DNA of 7,203 nt from a bacterium (lineage in GTDB: Bacteria; UBA9089; UBA9088; JAGUXG01): positions 1 through 7,203 of the forward strand of contig JAGUXG010000051.1 in NCBI GenBank assembly GCA_020061965.1, given 5' to 3'. Below are positions 1 to 5,470 of the stretch, one piece after another; the stretch's first letter is position 1, and every line of letters begins with the position of its first letter. The translations under genes and the position numbers were made by a program. A model generated the notes under the pieces. That model was not told the DNA's origin and ran no database searches. It saw only the letters and a program-made list of their open reading frames with translations.

Positions 1-3000
1 CTGTCCACCAAACTGAGCCTTTCCACCCAGAGGTTGCTGAGTGACCAAAGAATATGGTCCGATTGAACGGGCATGAACCTTATCCTCAACTAAATGGGCG
101 AGCTTCATTATGTAGAGATATCCACAAGAGACCTTGTTCTCAAAAGGTTCTCCCGTCCTTCCATCATACAGGGTAATCTTTCCATCCTCTGGAAGACCTG
201 CTTTTTTAAGCATATCCTTTATCTCTTCTTCGGAAGCTGAGTCAAAGACAGGGCAGACTGCAGATTCTTCTCCAAGTTCTTTTATTGCCCATCCAAGGTA
301 GGTTTCAAAGAGCTGACCCACATTCATACGGGAAGGAATAGACAAAGTGTTCAGAATTATATCAACCGGCGTTCCATCTGGAAGATAGGGCATATCTTCT
401 TCTAAAAGTATCTTGGATACAACCCCTTTATTTCCGTGGCGACCAGCCATCTTATCGCCTACAGTAATCTTTCTCCTTTTGGCTACAAATACCTTGACTA
501 AATCTTCTATTCCTGTAGGCAGGTTATCTCCATTTTTGGTAGAAAAATGCTTTATCTCTGTGACTATTCCCTCATCACCATAGGGCATTCTGAGGGATGT
601 ATCCCTTACCTCTCTCACCTTTTCTCCAAATATAGAGTAGAGGAGCTTATATTCAGGAGATAGGTCCTTCTCTCCCTTTGGTGTTACCTTGCCAACTAAT
701 ATATCTCCAGCTCTGACAATAGCTCCCATCCTTATAATTCCCCGCTCATCTAAATTTTTTAGAGCATCTTCCCCTATATTCGGAATATCGCGGGTTATAG
801 ATTCAGCTCCCAGCTGAGTATCCCTGGCTTCAATCTCAAACTTGTCTATATAGATGGATGTAAAAATATCCTCTTTTAACATCCTTTCAGAGAGAATAAT
901 AGCATCCTCAAAGTTATAGCCCTCCCAAGGCATAAAGGCAACAAGAAGGTTCTTGCCTAAGGACAATTTTCCATTATCAATAGACGGTCCTCCTGAAATA
1001 ATATCACCTTTTTTTATTCTTTGGCCCTCTCTGACCACAGGTCTCTGGTTAATGCAGGTTCCCTGATTTGACCTGCTGTACTTTATTAAGTTGTATATCG
1101 TTTTCTTCTTTTTGTTGGTCTCTTCTATCTCAATCCTATCTGCAGTAACCTTTTTTACCAGACCATCAGCTTTAGCCACAACAGCTATGCCACAATCGCG
1201 AACAATCTTTTCTTCCATCCCTGTTGTTACAAAGGGTGCTTCTGAATAGAGAAGAGGAACAGCCTGTCTCTGCATATTTGAACCCATAAGCGCCCTGTTG
1301 GCATCGTCGTGCTCTAAAAAAGGAATAAGAGCTGTAGAGATAGAGAGAAGTTGTTTCGGTGAGACATCAATAAAGTCAACTTTCTCCCTTGGCACTGTGG
1401 GGAATTCCTCACCCCTACGCACAGATATTGTCTCATCAGTAAATTTTCCGTTTTCATCAATGCTTGTTCCAGCATAAGCTATATTGTAGCTTCCTTCCTG
1501 ATCTGCGGTAAGATAGACAATCTCATCTGTTGTCCTTGCTTCCTTTACCCTGAAATATGGTGTTTCAAGGAATCCAAACTCATCTGGTCTGGCATAGACA
1601 GAGAGAGAAGATATCAAGCCGATATTTGGACCTTCTGGCGTCTCTATGGGACATATCCTTCCGTAGTGTGACAAATGGATGTCTCGAACCTCAAACCCTG
1701 CCCTCTCTTTTGTTAAACCGCCAACACCAAGGGCAGACAGCCTTCTTTTGTGGGTAAGCTCTGATAATGGATTTGTCTGGTCCATAAACTGCGAGAGCTG
1801 GGATGAGCCAAAGAACTCCTGGATACCTGCAGTGATTGGTCGAACATTCATTACGCTTTGAGGTGTCATTGTATCAAGGTCCTGCATAGTCATCTTCTCT
1901 TTTACAGACTTCTCCATCCTCGCAAATCCTGCCCGCAAGTGGTTAGAAAGAAGCTCTCCAACGCTCCTTATCCTTCTGTTTCCAAGGTGATCAATATCAT
2001 CTGCTCTCTTTTCTCCATTGGCAAAGGATATCAGATATTTTATCGATTCTATTATATCTTCCTTGGTTAAAGCCCTTTGAGAAGAAGGAATATTGAGCCT
2101 TAACTTCTGATTCATCTTATACCTGCCCACATTTCCTAAGTCATAAAACTTCTGATCAAAAAGCATCTTATTCAAGCCATCTTTGGTATTCTCTGCATTA
2201 GGAGGCTCTCCTGGTCTTAAAATGCCGGCAATCTTCAGCAAAGCCTTTTTTAATGTGGTGGCTTCATCTTTCTCCAATGTATTCAAGATTGGCAAAATCT
2301 GGGTTTGGTCTGGAGGAAAAACAGCAACCTTTACAGCTCCTGCTTTTTTAAGTGATTCAATCATCTCTTCTGTTATCCTATCCCCTGCATTTGCCACAAG
2401 TCTCTCTTTTTCATCAAGAACCTCTTCCGCAAGCCTCATTGAAAGGAGCTTTTTAGTTACAGGAAGGAATTTTTTCTTTTTGGAAAAAAGGGAGAGTATT
2501 TCCGTGTTTGAATTATATTCAAGTGCACGCAATAGGGTTGTTACTAAAATTCTCCTTTTCTTACTGAGCCTTGCATAGACAAGGTTGGTTGGGTCTATCT
2601 CAAACTCTACCCAGGCTCCATGATATGGAAGGATTCTACAGGAATACAGGTCTTCTGTCTTATCATAAGAGTAATAGATACCAGGTGACCTGTGGAGTTG
2701 GTTGACCACAACCCTTTCTGCTCCATTGATGATAAATGTGGCGCGTTCAGCCATTATGGGAATATCCCGCATAAAGACATCCTGCTCTTTTATCTCTCCT
2801 GTCTCTTTATAAATCAGCCGTAGCTTTGCTCGCAGGGGTGCACCATAAGTTGTCTCTTTATCTTGACATTCCCTCTCTGTCAACTTGGGTTCGCCAATAG
2901 AGTATTCTACAAACTCCAAAACAACCCGGCCATTAAAGTCTTCTATCGGAAATGTCTCTAAAAAAAGCTCTTGCAAACCCTGCTTTTTCCTCTGGGTTGG

Positions 3001-3108
3001 TGGAGTATCTTTTTGCAAAAACCACTCATAAGAGTTGCGTTGGATGGCCATAAGGTCTGGTGGGTTTAATTTTTCTTTGAAATTACCAAAATTTATGGTT
3101 TGTTTCAT
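1..3108 (-). CDS. rpoB: RNA polymerase beta subunit, 3' end cut by window edge
   Basis: This is the beta subunit of DNA-dependent RNA polymerase, which forms one side of the catalytic cleft. The reading frame is open from the ATG at 3106-3108 (MKQTINFGNFKEKL) through 1036 codons to the left edge. Visible landmarks are LHRSPGIYY in the N-terminal region; IDHLGNRRIRSVGE before the rifampicin region; the rifampicin region beginning GSSQLSQFMDQ at residue 434; IETPEGPNIGLI ending near 499; the catalytic-core FEDAII with E734/D735; GDKMAGRHGNKG with K886 and K894; HARS at 1012; and GGKAQFGGQ at the edge. By analogy with E. coli about 75 or more C-terminal residues are missing. The proteobacterial insertion of about 100 residues before GDKMAGRHG is absent. 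Residues matching E. coli D516, H526 and S531 are conserved, so the rifampicin pocket looks sensitive. No Shine-Dalgarno is visible before the start. No ribosomal protein gene lies upstream, which is unusual. The identity is certain; only the missing end is unknown. Confidence 0.99.
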   Translation of the reverse strand, partial: MKQTINFGNFKEKLNPPDLMAIQRNSYEWFLQKDTPPTQRKKQGLQELFLETFPIEDFNGRVVLEFVEYSIGEPKLTERECQDKETTYGAPLRAKLRLIYKETGEIKEQDVFMRDIPIMAERATFIINGAERVVVNQLHRSPGIYYSYDKTEDLYSCRILPYHGAWVEFEIDPTNLVYARLSKKRRILVTTLLRALEYNSNTEILSLFSKKKKFLPVTKKLLSMRLAEEVLDEKERLVANAGDRITEEMIESLKKAGAVKVAVFPPDQTQILPILNTLEKDEATTLKKALLKIAGILRPGEPPNAENTKDGLNKMLFDQKFYDLGNVGRYKMNQKLRLNIPSSQRALTKEDIIESIKYLISFANGEKRADDIDHLGNRRIRSVGELLSNHLRAGFARMEKSVKEKMTMQDLDTMTPQSVMNVRPITAGIQEFFGSSQLSQFMDQTNPLSELTHKRRLSALGVGGLTKERAGFEVRDIHLSHYGRICPIETPEGPNIGLISSLSVYARPDEFGFLETPYFRVKEARTTDEIVYLTADQEGSYNIAYAGTSIDENGKFTDETISVRRGEEFPTVPREKVDFIDVSPKQLLSISTALIPFLEHDDANRALMGSNMQRQAVPLLYSEAPFVTTGMEEKIVRDCGIAVVAKADGLVKKVTADRIEIEETNKKKKTIYNLIKYSRSNQGTCINQRPVVREGQRIKKGDIISGGPSIDNGKLSLGKNLLVAFMPWEGYNFEDAIILSERMLKEDIFTSIYIDKFEIEARDTQLGAESITRDIPNIGEDALKNLDERGIIRMGAIVRAGDILVGKVTPKGEKDLSPEYKLLYSIFGEKVREVRDTSLRMPYGDEGIVTEIKHFSTKNGDNLPTGIEDLVKVFVAKRRKITVGDKMAGRHGNKGVVSKILLEEDMPYLPDGTPVDIILNTLSIPSRMNVGQLFETYLGWAIKELGEESAVCPVFDSASEEEIKDMLKKAGLPEDGKITLYDGRTGEPFENKVSCGYLYIMKLAHLVEDKVHARSIGPYSLVTQQPLGGKAQFGGQ

Positions 3109-3131
3109 ACTTGTTTTTATCATTAATAAGT

Positions 3132-3152
3132 AATCTTGTTGAAGACAAGATT
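3132..3152 (-). other. Hairpin in the rpoB mRNA leader
   Basis: In the minus-strand transcript, AATCTTGT and ACAAGATT form a perfect 8-bp stem around a 5-nt loop (CTTCA), lying 23 nt upstream of the rpoB start codon. No U-run follows it in that direction, so it is not a terminator for rpoB. In the plus direction the stem is followed by a short T-run (3151-3155), but no plus-strand gene ends here. It could stabilise the mRNA or bind a protein; this is inference. Confidence 0.45.
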
Positions 3153-3176
3153 TTTATAATTCAATTATTTTGACAT

Positions 3177-3205
3177 AGTATATTGGACTGGCAATATTTT
3201 GTCTA
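3177..3205 (-). promoter_or_regulatory. Predicted sigma70-type promoter of rpoB
   Basis: Read on the minus strand, TAGACA (plus positions 3200-3205) is followed after exactly 17 bases by TATACT (3177-3182). Each hexamer has one mismatch to the TTGACA/TATAAT consensus. Transcription would start near 3170, giving an rpoB leader of about 60 nt. The call rests on sequence pattern only; the AT-rich context raises the chance of false hits, but the spacing and position are right. Confidence 0.6.
3180..3197. promoter_or_regulatory. Dyad inside the rpoB promoter (candidate operator)
   Basis: ATATTG (3180-3185) and CAATAT (3192-3197) form a perfect inverted repeat with a 6-base spacer. The dyad spans part of the rpoB -10 box and most of the -10/-35 spacer, a place where a bound protein would block RNA polymerase. 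A third copy of the half-site, ATATTG at 3235-3240, overlaps the -35 box of the divergent promoter. The second and third copies extend to a 9-bp inverted repeat, CAATATTTT (3192-3200) with AAAATATTG (3232-3240). The half-sites are AT-rich, so chance occurrence is possible. Confidence 0.35.
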
Positions 3206-3237
3206 TAATTATTTTGTAACATTTCCCCTAAAAAATA

Positions 3238-3266
3238 TTGACAAAGAGTTTTGTATTTAGTATAAT
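3238..3266 (+). promoter_or_regulatory. Perfect-consensus sigma70-type promoter of the regulator/sugar operon
   Basis: TTGACA (3238-3243) and TATAAT (3261-3266) match the housekeeping consensus at all 12 positions with the optimal 17-base spacer. Transcription would start near 3273, leaving a leader of about 17 nt or less before the regulator gene. A full-consensus promoter is intrinsically strong, which suggests that control comes from a repressor; the palindrome at the predicted start site would suit this. Confidence 0.8.
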
Positions 3267-3268
3267 AT

Positions 3269-3286
3269 GTTCAGAACTTTTTGAAC
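3269..3286. promoter_or_regulatory. GTTC/GAAC palindromes at the predicted start site (candidate operator)
   Basis: GTTCAGAAC (3269-3277) is a perfect 4+1+4 palindrome. A further GAAC (3283-3286) follows, so that GTTCA (3269-3273) and TGAAC (3282-3286) also form a 5-bp inverted repeat. The cluster sits directly downstream of the -10 box, over the predicted start site and the possible TTG start codon. Winged-helix regulators of the GbsR/MarR type bind short dyads as dimers, often in their own promoters, so autoregulation by the adjacent gene is a reasonable inference. Confidence 0.45.
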
Positions 3287-3289
3287 GAT

Positions 3290-3772
3290 ATGGATAAATT
3301 AGAAGAATTAAAAGATGCATTTGTTGAAACAGCAGGACAAATGGCTACCAGTTTGGGGTTGAGTAGAGTAGTTGGTCAATTATATGGGTTGCTTTTTGTG
3401 AGCAAAGAACCTTTTTCTCTTGATGAAATGGCGGAAAAGCTTAAGATAAGCAAGGGAAATGTGAGTGTAAATATCAGGGAATTAGAGAGGTGGGGAGCCG
3501 CAAAGAAGATCTGGACAAAGGGTTCGAGAAAGGACTTTTATGAGGCTGAATCAGACATAACAAAGGTAGTTATGAATAAATTGGTCTTTGGCTTAAAAAG
3601 AAGGATGGATATGATTGCTGCTTCTATTGAAAAAATTGAGAAAGAACTATCCGTCCATGAACAGAATAAAGAAACCTCTTTTTTTAAGGAGAGGTTAAAT
3701 GTTATAAAAGAGATACCGCAAACAGCAGAAGGATTGTTAAACATAATTCAGAGATTTGCCGAGAAAAAATGA
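3290..3772 (+). CDS. GbsR/MarR-family winged helix-turn-helix transcriptional regulator
   Basis: This is a predicted DNA-binding regulator of 160 residues. The N-terminal part LGLSRVVGQLYGLL (about 22-35) is typical of the GbsR-like branch of MarR proteins. It is followed by the helix-turn-helix at about 41-69, with the recognition helix around ISKGNVSVNIREL, and a wing region containing TKGSRKDFY. The last 60 or so residues are charged and helical and probably form a dimerisation coil. I chose the ATG at 3290 because the predicted start site near 3273 leaves little room upstream; an in-frame TTG at 3281 would add three residues. Neither start has a Shine-Dalgarno. The stop overlaps the next start (ATGA), so the regulator is probably translationally coupled to the sugar enzyme and controls this operon, perhaps in response to a sugar intermediate. 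It might also act on the divergent rpoB promoter. The family call is firm; the ligand and targets are unknown. Confidence 0.85.
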   Translation: MDKLEELKDAFVETAGQMATSLGLSRVVGQLYGLLFVSKEPFSLDEMAEKLKISKGNVSVNIRELERWGAAKKIWTKGSRKDFYEAESDITKVVMNKLVFGLKRRMDMIAASIEKIEKELSVHEQNKETSFFKERLNVIKEIPQTAEGLLNIIQRFAEKK

Positions 3773-5313
3773 AGAAGAAGATTGGATTGGTAGGATGTGG
3801 AGCATGGGGTAAGAATTGGGCTCGTAACCTTGCAAAAGAAGGGGTGTTGGCTGGGATTTGTGAAGCAGATCCTGATAGACTTTCAGAGCTTGGAAGACTC
3901 TATCCAAAAGCTATAACCTTCTCTTCCTTTTCAGAATTCCTTGCAAATGTGGATGCAGTCGTAGTCGCGGCACCTTCTGAGTTACATTACAAATTGGTTA
4001 AGGAGGCTTTGCTTTCGGAAAAGGATGTACTCTGTGAAAAGCCGCTTGCATTAAACACCAAAGATGGAAAAGAGCTTGTTGAGTTAGCAGAGGAGAAGAA
4101 AAAAATACTTATGGTAGGTCATATCTTAAGGTATCATCCTGCAATTATCAAACTTTCCGAGATGATTACTGCCGGATATTTAGGTAAGATTTATTACCTC
4201 TACTCCAACCGTCTCAATCTGGGAAAGATAAGAAGAGAGGAGAATACCCTTTTTAGTTTCGCTCCTCACGATATTTCAGTCATACTCTATCTTTTGGGCG
4301 AGACTCCAGAATCCATCTCAGCCTATGGAGGCAATTATCTCCATCATGAGATAGCGGATGTGACGATGACCAATTTATCGTTTGCTTCAGGTGTCCAGGC
4401 TCATATATTCGTAAGCTGGCTTCATCCCTTTAAGGAGCAAAAGTTAGTAGTGGTAGGAGAGAAGGCAATGGTTGTCTTTGATGATGTGGCAAAAGAGGAT
4501 AAACTTCTTTTGTATCCCCATAGAATAGAGTGGAAAGATAGGATGCCTATTGCCTGCAAAGAAGATGCCCAATCCATAAAGTTTGGAGAATGTGAGCCAT
4601 TAACCGCAGAATGCAGACATTTTTTGGAGTGTATAAGCAAAAGGGAAACACCCTGGACAGATGGGAGGGAAGGGCTTAGGGTCTTAGAGGTTTTAGAGAA
4701 GGCTCAAAATGCATTAGAAAAAAAGAGGGAGATTTCAAACTCTCGCCAGAATGTTTTTATTCACCCAACAGCAATAGCAGATGAACCTTGTTCTATTGGA
4801 GAAGGCACAAAGATTTGGCATTTTTCTCATATATTGAAAGGCTCGGTCATAGGCAAATACTGCATAATCGGACAGAATGTAACGATAGGCCCAGATGTTA
4901 AAATTAGTGATGGCTGCAAGATTCAAAATAATGTTTCCGTATATAAAGGGGTAGAGCTTGAAGATGAAGTCTTTGTAGGTCCATCTGCTGTCTTTACAAA
5001 TGTCTATAATCCAAGGGCATTTATTGAGAGAAAAAGCGAATTTTTGCCTATTATGGTTAAGAAGGGTGCTACCATTGGAGCAAACGCCACAATAGTCTGT
5101 GGAGTGACTATTGGCAGATATGCTTTAGTTGGAGCAGGCGCAGTGGTTAATAAAGATATTCCGGATCATGCTTTGGTTGTAGGGGTTCCAGCAAAACAGA
5201 TTGGTTGGGTGTGTAAGTGTGGGACAAGCCTGAAATTTGATAAAGATAGAGCAAAATGCAGTTATTGTGAAGGAAGATATGAATTAAAAGGAGGTGAATT
5301 GTACCAAGAATAA
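3769..5313 (+). CDS. Fusion: Gfo/Idh/MocA sugar-nucleotide dehydrogenase + left-handed beta-helix acetyltransferase
   Basis: This is a 514-residue cytoplasmic protein with two enzyme domains. Residues 1 to about 320 are an NAD(P)-dependent Gfo/Idh/MocA oxidoreductase: the Rossmann motif GCGAWG is at 9-14, the family motif EKP at 90-92 with the likely catalytic K91, and APHD at 165-168 with H167 as a probable catalytic partner. Residues from about 328 are a hexapeptide-repeat acyltransferase, with repeats such as CSIGEG, VTIGPDV, VFVGPS, ATIGAN and ALVGAG. The chain ends with a cysteine cluster, CKC (482-484) and CSYC (497-500), which resembles a small zinc-binding knuckle. Each half has the usual size of a stand-alone enzyme. 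The likely pathway is oxidation at C3 of UDP-GlcNAc or UDP-GlcNAcA, then amination by an aminotransferase, then N-acetylation by this C-terminal domain, as in Wbp/Wlb or GnnA-type routes. The substrate is not decided by sequence. The start overlaps the regulator stop by 4 nt, and no clear ribosome site is visible. Confidence 0.9.
   Translation: MKKKIGLVGCGAWGKNWARNLAKEGVLAGICEADPDRLSELGRLYPKAITFSSFSEFLANVDAVVVAAPSELHYKLVKEALLSEKDVLCEKPLALNTKDGKELVELAEEKKKILMVGHILRYHPAIIKLSEMITAGYLGKIYYLYSNRLNLGKIRREENTLFSFAPHDISVILYLLGETPESISAYGGNYLHHEIADVTMTNLSFASGVQAHIFVSWLHPFKEQKLVVVGEKAMVVFDDVAKEDKLLLYPHRIEWKDRMPIACKEDAQSIKFGECEPLTAECRHFLECISKRETPWTDGREGLRVLEVLEKAQNALEKKREISNSRQNVFIHPTAIADEPCSIGEGTKIWHFSHILKGSVIGKYCIIGQNVTIGPDVKISDGCKIQNNVSVYKGVELEDEVFVGPSAVFTNVYNPRAFIERKSEFLPIMVKKGATIGANATIVCGVTIGRYALVGAGAVVNKDIPDHALVVGVPAKQIGWVCKCGTSLKFDKDRAKCSYCEGRYELKGGELYQE
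5288..5297 (+). promoter_or_regulatory. Orphan Shine-Dalgarno-like sequence at the end of the fusion gene
   Basis: AAGGAGGTGA is a full-length match to the usual anti-Shine-Dalgarno complement and the strongest such site noticed in the window. The only nearby start-like codons lead nowhere: TTG at 5299 gives Leu-Tyr-Gln-Glu-stop in the parent frame, and TTG at 5321 gives two codons. It is either a chance product of codons for Lys-Gly-Gly-Glu or the remnant of the ribosome site of a lost downstream gene. Confidence 0.4.
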
Positions 5314-5341
5314 ATCAGGTTTGCAATAAGTTTTTGGTAAA

Positions 5342-5407
5342 AAGGGTTCAGGGAGTCGGGGGCGAGAGGCTGAGATGAAGTCAAGATTATTAAATCCTGG
5401 AACCCTT
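5342..5407. repeat. Imperfect inverted repeat in the 157-nt gap between sugar genes
   Basis: AAGGGTTCAGG (5342-5352) pairs with CCTGGAACCCTT (5396-5407): 8 bp plus 3 bp with one bulged G. The 43-nt interior has a G-rich first half (around GTCGGGGGCGAG), unlike the AT-rich surroundings. No T-run follows the right arm, so this does not look like an intrinsic terminator. The rest of the gap (5314-5341 and 5408-5470) shows no convincing promoter or reading frame. The element could be an RNA structure between operon genes or a small interspersed genomic repeat; the sequence alone cannot decide. Confidence 0.45.
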
Positions 5408-5470
5408 AAATGCTAGACCCATTTTCACATATTTTTCGGTAAACCTCGTGTTTCTTGGATATGAAAAGTT

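Noticed and set aside
1557..2578. Plus-strand open frames of 60-131 codons inside rpoB
   Set aside because: They lie antisense to an intact, highly conserved coding frame, have no family motifs and no ribosome sites.
3132..3155. Plus-strand intrinsic terminator (8-bp stem followed by TTTTT)
   Set aside because: No plus-strand gene ends before it, the stem is AT-rich, and the position fits the leader of rpoB on the other strand.
3170..3209. Additional plus-strand promoter elements: TTGACA at 3170-3175 and TATAAT at 3204-3209
   Set aside because: The two are 28 bases apart, too far to work together, and neither has a good partner: a 17-base spacer from the first gives AATATT, and the second has only TTGGAC at 15 bases. 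The promoter at 3238-3266 is far better.
5340..5425. Possible TPP riboswitch, because of GGCTGAGATGA followed by a GAACCCTT segment
   Set aside because: CTGAGA is the thi-box word, but the conserved later parts (ACCTGATCTGG-like and the GCGNAGGGA end) are absent, and the downstream genes are unrelated to thiamine.
5408..5470. A separate promoter for the epimerase gene in the 157-nt gap
   Set aside because: I found no -35/-10 pair with acceptable match and spacing; read-through from the upstream promoter explains expression.
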